A stretch of DNA of 64,000 nt from Ciona savignyi. Its lineage: Eukaryota > Chordata > Ascidiacea > Phlebobranchia > Cionidae. Shown one piece after another: positions 33,603-43,890 of this stretch (its first letter is position 1; the number at the start of each line of letters is the position of its first letter). Location of the stretch: assembly GCA_000149265.1 (NCBI GenBank), contig CH002905.1, positions 9,251 to 73,250 of the forward strand, in the 5' to 3' direction. Below the pieces are notes generated by a model, which saw nothing but the letters and a program-made list of their open reading frames with translations, had not been told where the DNA came from and made no database searches. The translations under genes were made by a program, and so were the position numbers.

Positions 33603-33990
33603 AGAAACTACATAGACCACGTGCTAAACCACCTCTATTTGTAAAATGCAACTTGTATGCTATGTGTTTATGCAAGCAGCGTCCCTAACCACATTTGGTG
33701 TATTATTTTAATTGTATTTAGTTTGTTTGTGCAAGCAGAAACGCATGGGTCCCATTACTAAACCAATCTTCCGTTTCAAGTGCAGTTAACAAAAGAATAT
33801 TCGCGTCAGAACCACATATTTTTTTAAATTCATTTATCTTATCAAGCGCTATAGTGAAAAGAAGCTAAATTCCTAAAACAGCATGATTTAGTTTTTCACG
33901 GCTTTAAATAATTCCCCTTGGTTTAGTTCATACATTTCTAGGCCTATCCTGGAGGAAACTACTGGTGCAAAGTTTGATCATAAAAGTTAG
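33603..33990 (+). mobile_element. Satellite-bearing TIR element, left-end remnant
   Basis: It starts near AGACCACGTGCTAAACCACC and passes through TATGCAAGCAGCGTCCCTAA, TTTGTTTGTGCAAGCAGAAACGCATGGGTCCC and a short first part of the satellite region (AGCATGATTTAGTTTTTCACGG). It lacks an array and a right end. It directly follows the 3' flank of copy E. Confidence 0.6.
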
Positions 33991-35032
33991 GTGGCTTATG
34001 CGCCCTTTTGGTGTTGCTGTTCAACCCGGCGACTATGCACATAGTGGTAACGTCTTGTTTGTGGACTAAACTCACCTACTTCTTCAGTGGGCAGAAGTCT
34101 CATCTGAACAGCTTTTAGCTGTATAAATCAATTTGTGTACGAGAATTCATTATCCCTATGGTGAAGTAAAACTAAAAAGTCCAAGTCTGTGTGCTTGAAC
34201 CACTGTGCGTGGTTTGTATTAAAATTCAGTATGTGCTGCTGGGCAGCGCGCCGCTTTTCTTGTTTAACTGTGAAGTTTTGTAATAGTAAAGCTGTTACTA
34301 CCGCCGGTTGATTAACGGGTTGCTATAATTTTAAAGTTACGCGTATCGTTAAATAAACAGGCAGTTAATGTCCTCTAGTTGTACGTGGCGATCATGGTTG
34401 ATACGGAAAGGTGATTGATACGGTTACGGAACGGTGGTTGAGATTAATAGGGAGCGGAAGGTTAATACGGTTTTCTGTATAATTAAAATAAATAAACCAT
34501 ATCAGTAATTTACGGGTATACATATTAAATAATATAAACATTACACACTCACCAAACTTTGGCTATAGACTGGACGAAAAATACGGTATCAAATAAAAAT
34601 GGTATGCTTCAGTCTGTACAGTAACTGATTCGAAAAGAAAGAATGTTCTAACATGCGGTTCAGTATTTGTAACACAAACTCCCATTGTTATGTATTTTGG
34701 TTATGACGCAATTATGATTTACCATAGACATCAATAAATCATATACGCAAATGAATAAATAATGGGTCGAGATATCTTACAGAAGCAGTGCTTCGTGAAA
34801 TAAAGGTGTTGATTATGCATCTTCTAGCTGTTTTGTTGGGAAAAAGTTCCCAATGTATGGAGAGGTGCCAGCTCAAAAATTTTAAGTTAAAGTAATGAAG
34901 GTTTTGGTTAGGTTGCAGATCCAAGCTTCAATTTTATATAGTAAAAAATCAAGACTTTCTGTTGCAGGATTTTGAGTGACACCGACAGCCCTTTTAGTAA
35001 GGTGAGTTTGCATTGGAAAGATAGGGAGAACT
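33991..35032. other. Non-coding stretch between copy E and the next TIR element
   Basis: The part at about 34100-34290 is an inverted copy of block sequence found near 17940-18110 (GTGTACGAGAATTCATTATCCC matches GATAATAAATTTTCGTACAC in reverse). The remainder, to 35032, shows no gene or named element. Confidence 0.5.
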
Positions 35033-36302
35033 AGAGAGTGTCAACCACGTGTTTAACCATCACTATTTGTAAAACACATGTCGTATGTCATATATTCATG
35101 CTACAGGGTCCCTAACCACAATTTGTATTTTATACACCGAGTATGTACTTTGTTTCTGCAAGCATAAACGCATGGGTCCCATAGTTATTAGACCGAACTT
35201 CTTTTCCATGTGTAGTTGAGAAAAGAATAAACCTCTTCTATTTACGAACATTTCACCACAAATGTTTTAAATTAAAGCTTGTTTCCAAGCGTGGTGGTAA
35301 AATAAAGCTAAATTTCCAAAATAGCCCAATTTCATGCTTTCAGGGAATTTCTATGGGATTAGTAAATAAGTTTCTGTTTTACATATGTGGGTCATGTTAT
35401 GTAACAATTCTTAAAGTTTTATTTAGTTTTGTCGACTCCTTGTTGGATATGTCAGTGCGATATGGCATGTCTGTCACAATCACAATTCAAGAACATATTT
35501 TCGTTTTTAAGGGAATTACCCTAAGTAAATGTTTTCTTTGTTTTAATTAATTGACTCAGAGTATTTAATGGTCTAACATTTCACCAAATCTGATTAAAAT
35601 TAGAGCAGCCGTTGAAGCGCTATACCCCAAAAAGATAATTTATTAGAAAAAAACGTTTTGGTTTTTAACGTATAAGGGGAATTCCCCTGGATTCATTACC
35701 CAACATTATAGTTTCTGCATATCTAGACCATGTTCTCTTACAAATGTCAAATTTCTTATTGCCATTCCATTAATTTTTCTGGTAGATGTCGGGGCGCCAT
35801 GCCATGCATGTTGCTATCATGATTTGAGGGAAAAATCTTATTTTTTAGGGTATTTCATTAGGTAATCTTTTTTATTTGTTTTAAGTGTTAAATCAGTCAC
35901 TATTGCACTTACATTCTACCAAATCTGATTAAAATTGAAGAATCTGTTTAAGCGCTATCCCGTAAAAAGCTATTTTTTCAGAAAAAATACCGCTTTGGTT
36001 GTTAAGGTCTCAGGGGAATTTCCATAAATTCATCACCCACAATTTTGATTTCTGCATATCTAGACCATGTTGTCTAACAAATGTCAAATTTTATTTGCGA
36101 TTCCATTACTTCTTTTGGTAAATGTCGGGGTGAAATGGCATGCTTGTCACAATCCTGATTTAGGAACAAAATCCTATTTTTTGGGGTATTTCCCAAGGGA
36201 TTTTTTTTATTTTCTTTAGGTGTTAAATAAGTGACTAATTACTTACATTTCAACAATTTGATTTAAATTGGAGCAGCTGTTCAAGCGCTATGCCCGAAAA
36301 AG
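35033..36302 (+). mobile_element. Satellite-bearing TIR element, array copy
   Basis: The left end AGAGAGTGTCAACCACGTG carries an E-box, CACGTG, at 35046-35051. The terminal region leads into the introductory segment GAATAAACCTCTTCTATTTA and then about three satellite units (marker GATGTCGGGGCG or close variants near 35445, 35787 and 36122). It breaks off at GCTAAAAAAACTAG, where the next element starts in the same orientation. Confidence 0.78.
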
Positions 36303-38105
36303 CTAAAAAAACTAGAAAGTGTCAATCACGTGTTTAACCACCACTATTTGTAAAACACATGTCGTATGCCATATATTCATGCTACAGGGTCCCTAACCAC
36401 AATTTGTATTTTATACACTGAGTAGATACTTTGTTTCTGCAAGCATAAACGCATGGGTCCCATAGTTATCAGACCAAACTTTTTTCCATGTGTAGTTAAG
36501 AAAAGAATAAACGTCTTAAAGTTACGAACATTTCATCACAATTGTTTTAAATTAAAGCTTGTTTTCAAGCGTGGTGGTAAAATAAAGCTAAATTTCCAAA
36601 ATAGCCCGATTTCATGGTTTCAGGGAATTCTCCTGGGTTTAGTAGATAAGTTTCTGTTTTACATATGTGGGTCATGTTATGTAACAATTCTTAAAGTTTT
36701 ATTCTGATTTGTCTCCTTGTTGGATATGTCAGTCTCTCCTTGTTGGATATGTAGCGATATGGCATGCCTGTCACAATCATAATTCAAGAACATATTTTCG
36801 TTTTTAAGGGAATTACCCTAAGTAAATGTTTTCTTTCTTTTATTAAATTAACTCAGAGTGTTTAATGTTCTAAAATTTCACCAAATCTGATCAAAATTAG
36901 AGCAGCCGTTCAAGCGCTATGCCCCAAACAGATAATTTATTACAAAAAAACGTTTTGGTTTAACGTCTCATGGGAATTCCCCCGGATTCATTACCCAAAA
37001 TTATAGTTTCTGCATATCTAGACCATGTTATTTTACAAGTGTCAAATTTTTATTGCGATTCCATTACTCTTTCTGGTAGATGTTGGGGCGCCATGCCATG
37101 CATGTTGCTATCATGATTTGAGGAGAAAATCTTATTTTTTAAGGTATTTCATTATGTAATCTTTTTTTTTGTTTCAAGTGTTAAATCAGTGACTAATGCA
37201 CTTCCATTCCACTAAATCTGATTAAAATTGGAGAATCTGCTCAAGCGCTATCCCGTAAAAAGCTATTTTTTAGAAAAAATCCCGTTTTGGTTTGTAAGGT
37301 TTCAGGAGAATTTCCCTAAATTTATCACCCACAATTTTGATTTCTGCATATTCAGACCATGTGGTCTAACAAATGACGAAGTTTCATTGGGTTTCCATTA
37401 TCCCTTTTGTTAGATACCGGAGCCACAATCCATGTCTGTCACAATCTTGATTTAGAAACATATCTTCATTTTTAGGGTATTTCCCTAGGTAAATATTTTG
37501 TTTCTTTTAATTGGTAACGCAGTGGATAACACGCTACTATTTTACCAAATCTGATCAAAATTGGAGCAGCCGTTCATGCGCTATGCCCCAAAAAAGCTAA
37601 TTTTTTTGAAAAAAATACCGTTTTGGTTTTTCACCTCCCAGGGGAATTCCCCTAGGTATATTACCCAAAATTTTGGTTTCTGCTCATCTAGACCATGTGG
37701 TCTAACAAATGACAAAGTTTCATTGGGATTCCATTATCCCTTCTGATAGATGTCGGAGCCACAATCCATGCCTGTCACAATCTTGATTTAGAAACATATC
37801 TTCATTTTTAGGGTATTTCCCTAGGTAAATATTTTGTTTCTTTTAATTGGTAACGCAGTGGCTAACACGCTACTATTTTACCAAATCTGATCAAAATTGG
37901 AGCAGCCGTTCATGCGCTATGCCCAAAAACACTAAATCATCTAGACCATGTGGTCTAACCAATGACTAAGTTTCATTGCGATTTCATTATCCTTTCTGGT
38001 AGATGTCGGAGCCACAAGCCATGCCTGTCAAGCGTTTGACGAAAAAAAAAAGAAAAAAAAAAACGGACAAAAACAATATGTGTCCCATTTTTCCAAATGG
38101 GACCC
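36303..38105 (+). mobile_element. Satellite-bearing TIR element, longest array
   Basis: It starts AGAAAGTGTCAATCACGTG and holds about five units, with the marker phrase near 36740, 37080, 37415, 37752 and 38005. A clean 14-bp palindrome, AGGGGAATTCCCCT, is seen at 37640-37653. The array ends in the A-rich terminal form GCGTTTGACGAAAAAAAAAA, then a short hairpin TCCCATTTTTCCAAATGGGA at about 38084-38103. Confidence 0.78.
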
Positions 38106-39428
38106 ATAATAACTGGTTAAACGTCTTCGACAGCAATCCGACCTGTAACATCTGTAAATCATAATATGGTTCCGATTTAATGTTTTTAAAATGTCTATGT
38201 TTACTATTGTGAGGTCAATATCGTAATAATGCATATAGTTTTATAATTCCGTGAACCTCGTGGTTTTCTTTTCTTTATTGTACTGATTCTTGTAATGACA
38301 CGTATATTTGCACTGAATCTATAGACCTACGGGAAAACAGTCGGTAAGCGAATTGTTTATTAATAATTGTTAGGTGTATATTTATGTAATAATATTGTAA
38401 TGGAAAATCGATCAACGCATAACGTCCAGTCAATTAAGAAACCACCCATTAACCATAGTGAGATTTGGAGTGTGCGAGTCAGCGCGTTTAAACTGTTTCG
38501 CATGTTAAGGACTCGGGTGTAAGTAGGTCGCACCAGAAGGAGGCTTAACACGACTAATAGGTTAGACCGTATGAGTTGGCAATAGCTTACTGCAATGTAA
38601 AACAGAATAAGTGCGTGATTGATGTCAACATTTAATAACAATTATTTTAAAGAAAACGGTTGATTTATTTTTTCGTATTTGAAAAGGCTTGTGGGTTAGT
38701 GCGACACCGTTAAAACGCTATGCAGTTTAAAAGGAGAGAATCGGTATCCAAAAAGGAAAAAAAGAATTTGTCGTCAACGGACTGGCGTCGCTAACAAACA
38801 GCTTCTACCTCGATATGTATATTTGTTTAGCTGTTTTATATAATGGTAATATGACTTTATTTACTTGTGTATTTTTCTTTGGGTGATTTTCCGTGGTAAC
38901 AAGAAGGTTTTACTAAATAACGTATTTAGGCATACTTAACTTTTTTGGCATTTGATTTTCTGGAGCTGATTGCCTAAATTTGAATTAGTTATGTATTCTG
39001 CACTTTGGCTTTTATGTTTACGTTCATGTGCAAAAGTAACTTCGCCATATGGACTGTAAAACCTGAATTTACAACTTAAGAGTGTCAAACACCTGCTTTA
39101 TCACCATTGTTTGCAAAAACATCTTGTTTTCTACGTTTGCGCAAGCAGGTCCCACGATATATTTTATAAACCGAGTATGCCGTTTGTTTCTGCTGGCAAA
39201 AACGGATTGGTTTGTGGGTAACCAAACTTCTTTTCGATGTTTATCTCCGCCCTCCTTGAAACTCTTCAAAAGTAAATATCATTGCGGTTAACCATTAACG
39301 TAGAATTGCTAACTTTGTCGAATAAAACAGATGATTTGTGCATAAACAGATAACTGTGCATAAACACGTAGCTCGTCTACACGTCTCTTGTTGACTTAAT
39401 CGAGCATCTTTAGCAACAAAAGGAAAGA
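38106..39428. repeat. Upstream flank of sulfotransferase block F
   Basis: This non-coding flank is inverted relative to blocks B and C: 38540-39060 is the reverse of about 17060-17560. At 39079-39220 lies a TIR-element end (AGAGTGTCAAACACCTGC ... ATATTTTATAAACCGAG ... TTTGTTTCTGCTGGC). Close to the gene is the core-promoter-like ATAAACACGTAGCTCGTC. Confidence 0.6.
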
Positions 39429-40433
39429 ATGAAGGTAATTTATGCCGGTTATGCCAAAACTGGTACTAAAACTATGACAGCAGTGTTCCAAGAGTTTGGG
39501 TACAATACATACGACTGGCTCGAAAACTCTTGGTACCTGGGAAAGGAATGGCGCAAGCTTATTAAATATGGAGGAACAGCTGAGGACTTTAAGAGAATGT
39601 ATAAAGGCGTTGATGCAGTCCTCGATAGTCCCTGTTATCTCTTTTGGGAGGAAATCTTAAAGGCTTACCCAGATGCCAAAGTAAGATCAGCATTTACGAC
39701 ACGTCTTCAAATAGGACACGATTTATAATTGCACTGCGTACAGATTGTGATTTCTATTCGAGATGAGGATTCTTGGTACCGAAGCGCCCTATCTCAAATG
39801 ACCTCAATTGATTCTGATCCTTTGTATATACTGATGCAAGTTTTGTCGTATTCTGGATGGCAATATTTTCGATTCGCAGAGTCTGCCAGTATGTAGCCTG
39901 CGTTTATATGTGGTACTCAGTTTAATTCGATACGGGACTAATTAGCGTGCTTTCCCTGTTTTTTTTATAGTGCAAGTAGTGACATCTTCACGCCGACGGT
40001 GGCCTTGGTCCACAATTGACAGAAACGAGCTTGTGATGAAACGTTTATATAGAACCCACAACGCAAACATCCTTCTTGTAAGTATGCAAACATACATTAC
40101 GTTTGCGCTTATAACACTATACAAGATTTACTACAGAATGCACCAAAGGACAGGCTGCTTGTGTACAACTTCAAAGACGGATGGGCTCCACTGTGCGAAT
40201 TTCTTGGCGAAGAGATTCCTGATAAACCGTTTCCTCACGCAAATGCGCGTGCTTCCATTATAAGGAATTACATGGAAAACCATCCTATCATGATTAGAAT
40301 GATGAGAGAAATGAAGTTTTCCCTTGGAGTGTTGGGTTTGCTTGGCGCCTACGGCGGGTACACAATTTACAAAAATCCAAGTTTTTTAAAAGGTTGGATG
40401 AACTCGGCAACATTGTGGTTAAAAACTTGGTAG
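39429..40433 (+). CDS. Membrane-anchored P-loop sulfotransferase, copy F, intact
   Basis: The exons are 39429-39680, 39744-39888, 39971-40077 and 40137-40433, with phases and lengths identical to copies D and E and 266 residues. The second intron is only 82 bp, against 125 bp in copy E, because most of the intron sequence is missing before the CTGTTTTTTTTATAG acceptor. The P-loop AKTGTKT, the block VLDSPCYLFWEEILKAYPDAK, RDEDSWYRSALSQMTSIDSD, and the DGWAPLC block are all present. The C-terminal membrane segment reads FSLGVLGLLGAYGGYTIY. The likely activity is transfer of sulfate from PAPS, with the enzyme held in a membrane by its tail. The acceptor is unknown. Confidence 0.87.
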
Positions 40434-43418
40434 ATGTTTACATTAATGTTGTTGAATCATTTAGGGTAAGCAGACGTCAGCGACGTTTAATAAAATACGA
40501 ACCATTCTTGGCAATTATCCTTGTGTCCACAAAGTCCATTCTAACTGATATTACAAAAGATCGGATGTGTAATTAAGCAAAGCGCAGACGCAGTAAAAAT
40601 GCATCTAGTTACTTTGAAATTCTATGTTTAACTAAGAACCGATCTTGTTATCCATGTTCATTACACAATACATGTTATTGTCCAAATGGAAATCACTTAT
40701 TTTTATAATAATCAAGGCTTAAATTGTTATAGTGGTTAATATATTATTCTCCAAATACGCTTTGGTATGTCCTTTGGATGCGCCTAATACAGCAGACGTG
40801 TATAGCATATCAGTACTTCTAGTAACATGTTATTTCACTTTAACGTTAAGATATTACCGAAAGTTCGCGGTTTTGTAAAATATTTTACACAGTAGACTTT
40901 TATACTACACAATGAAAGGTAATATTAAAAGACACGACACAAATTAAATAAACTGATACATCTCAACGGTCTCTTCAAAACCTTTTTTAACCTTTCGGTT
41001 GAAAGTCGTCGCACTACACCACCAGACGAATCGGAAGAATTTTACTTGGAGAATCCGAAATTAATTTCAGTTTATCCTTGTTGAGGTTTCATTTCTCCCA
41101 TATAACAGCAAGGTCTTAAAATCACATATTATAGTGAATTTTTTTTAAATATATTTTTCTGAAATGTCTAGTCCAAACAAAATGATTAACATAACCAAGA
41201 ATTTCATATTTGTATAAAGAAGATTTTTAAACAATATTAAACGTGAACTGTACGACAGGATTCTTATTTTACCCATTGGACAACGATGTTTCTACAAATT
41301 TGAACAAGTTTGGTTACAAAAATACTTCAAGAGAAATTGTATTGCTATACCCGCCCGCATTAGCATACACAACTCTCTTTAGTGACGTGGTATTTATACA
41401 AGCTTACTCTCGAAAATTAATTAGAAATTTGTCGGCTAATACGTTTGGTGTCAAGAGAAAAGCTGCAGATGTTGGGAAAATTATTTATCACTCTATTGCA
41501 TTTACGTCACTACAGTTAGTTAATCAAGTTTACCTTTTATAAATCATTTTAAGAATATGTCCTGTGTCTGGAACGTTTTATTACAGTAAAGAAAACCGTT
41601 TATGTTTATTATATTATTAATCCTTTGGATCGAGTATAAAGTGTACTTCCCGGAAAGACATAATTATTATCAACAAAACAAATTATTACGTTTTAGTTGA
41701 TTTTTACCTTTGACATAATGCCAATGCATGAAATTTGGAAACAACAGTATGGAAAATCTTTGTATGGTGAAACAAACTCGCGAGGTCGGAGCAACTGCAC
41801 GATCATGTATACCAAAGGATGCAATAGATCTATAAAATTTCGCATGTGTAACAGACTGTACAGGCTGAAAAATATCATTACAAAGAATTAACTAAAACAA
41901 TTGGTTTTAAAAGAATCGACTCACATTTCGAAAAAATCATGGCAAACTGTAAAGTCGTTAACCTTTCTAAGCAGCTTGTCATACAACTGTGGCTTTTTTT
42001 AGTGACGGGATAACCATGACTATCCTATCCTGAGTGCTGTCCACTTTGGCGGTTTTTAATTTCCATAATTTCAAACAGATTGGCCTTAAAGTTCTGAATG
42101 TTATGTTGCCCCTTATATCTTGGCGGTTGCGGCAGTCGCCACTTGTACAAAACTACTTGGCTTGTTTGTCAATGCCGTTGTGGAATGTCACGTTCAACGT
42201 AAAAAAAACAGTGGGTGAATCCATAGCCATTCCATATAACAGATTGGCCTTTAAAAAACGAATGCCACGCGGCTGCACTTGTGCTTGTTGAGGCCCTGAA
42301 TTTGACCCTCACCGTCAGAATATAACAATTTTAATATTAAGTCAACAGTAATTTTCACTGGTAGGCTACTTAGTGAATAGGCTTTTGACATTAAAGAAAG
42401 AACCTATTAAGTTTTCTTTAGTTGATTTTTTTCCATTACTGAGAGAAATGTTACAAAATTTGGTTTGTTTGTATATTAGTTTTAGTTTATTTTTTGTTTC
42501 CACGATGAAAACACGAAGCAGGACCTTTGATACAAATTTGGAAAACGACAGTGGTTAGAACACGTCTAAAAACCAATAAATTATCAAGGTTCGGTATAAT
42601 TAGACGTGGCCACCAAACCACATAAAAAAATAAACGTTCATCAAAAATTACACTAAACCTCGAAGAAAAGTGTGCGGTAAAGCGACCCGTCCAATAGGGG
42701 ATATATATGGTAAAATTAGGTTTTTTGGTCACGCTTACCTGTTTTACCAACTCTAGTTTTAGTCTTCCTGATTCTTCAACCATAATAATAATGTGTGTAT
42801 CTTTAAAACGTATATAAAGACAATAAACTGAACTAGATATCCAAAAAAAGAATACATTTGTAGCAGCGCTCTTAATTTAACGGGCAATAACCAGGATAAG
42901 ACAAGGGGTAAACATAGGTGAAGTATTTTATTGGGTTATCGCGCAGCGTGCAGCCAGTCTAAGCACTGTACACAGGGGCATAGCTTGGGTAAGTAGGGTA
43001 AAAGGTTGAGAGAGGGGCTTAGCTAAGCAAGGCCCACCGAATAAACTATGATATTATGAAATTGTACACGGTTTATATAACAAATATAACAGAAAACACA
43101 TGTTTGTATACACGATGCTTGGCATGCGTTAAACCGACTTTGCAGGAAACATTTCATCGACTAAGCTATCAAAAACGGGAAATTAATCGTGACTTCCCAT
43201 TGACAAAAAATAANNNNNNNNNNNNNNNNNNNNNNNNNNNNNNNNNNNNNNNNNNNNNNNNNNNNNNNNNNNNNNNNNNNNNNNNNNNNNNNNNNNNNNN
43301 NNNNNNNNNNNNNTTCCAGTGTAGTGTATTAAGATACAGTTCTTTTTAAAATTAGGCGACGTCTTACAATTGCTTTTTCCAAAAAGACACAAATTGATAA
43401 GCTAGTTTCGCGGAAAAC
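40434..43418. other. Gene-poor stretch with assembly gap
   Basis: The first ~200 bp are the 3' flank of copy F and the end of the amplified region. A minus-strand SINE head fragment lies at about 40985-41040 and a SINE tail fragment (GACTATCCTATCC) at 42017-42032. A 99-residue open frame at 41243-41542 has no recognisable features. One hundred N occupy 43214-43313. I see no supported gene. Confidence 0.5.
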
Positions 43419-43702
43419 AACAGTTCGGTGGTTTAGTGTGACGCCTTTTAACCTAAAGGTTAAAGGTCGGAACTGGTCGCTAGCTAGTCGGTTGTGTCCT
43501 TGGCAAGGCACTTAACATACCTTATGTGAACCCAGTGGATTAATGGGTTCTACCAAATTGAACGAACGTGTGAAGCATATACAACACACTGCAATAGCTC
43601 CGGTAACCCGACGGTGGGTGCGCGGTGATCTGACGATTGCCCGTGTGTTAACCCCCTTGATTTTCCCATTCACGGGGAAAAACATGAATATCCCAGCCTA
43701 TC
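43419..43702 (+). mobile_element. tRNA-derived SINE
   Basis: Successive blocks match the family: a degenerate head with GGTGGTTTAGTGTGACGCC, GCTAGCTAGTCGGTTGTGTC, GGATTAATGGGTTCTACC, GCGCGGTGATCTGACGATTG, and the tail CATTCACGGGGAAAAAC with GAATATCCCAGCC. It lies just downstream of SRSF1. Confidence 0.8.
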
Positions 43703-43890
43703 GATTGAGAGCCTACATTCGAACAAACTGAGCTAACCTTAACTGCCAAGTATCCACACAAACTTTGCTGTCTTACAAACAATGCTTTCATTTTTCTTTC
43801 AATGGATTTAACTGTCTCATACGGTTTGATATCATTGCTTTAAAACATAAGGTGGTTTATTCACAAGGGCTATGCATTATAGCATTTCGT

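Noticed and set aside
1-40600. Possibility that the six sulfotransferase copies are one locus repeated by misassembly
   Set aside because: Each copy has its own indels, substitutions and flanking insertions (different SINE, hAT, Kolobok-like and LTR elements), which is unlike haplotype or assembly duplication, although a haplotype contribution to closely similar A and C cannot be fully excluded.
41243-41542. 99-residue open frame in the gene-poor region
   Set aside because: No domain, signal peptide, splice context or repeat relation could be seen; AT-rich DNA of this length gives such frames by chance.
42030-42300. Two phrases with CAGATTGGCCTT about 160 bp apart
   Set aside because: The match is short and the flanks differ; not enough to call a repeat or element.
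42980-43045. CAGGGGCATAGCT as a hAT-type end
   Set aside because: No partner end was found, and the assembly gap at 43214 prevents a fair search.
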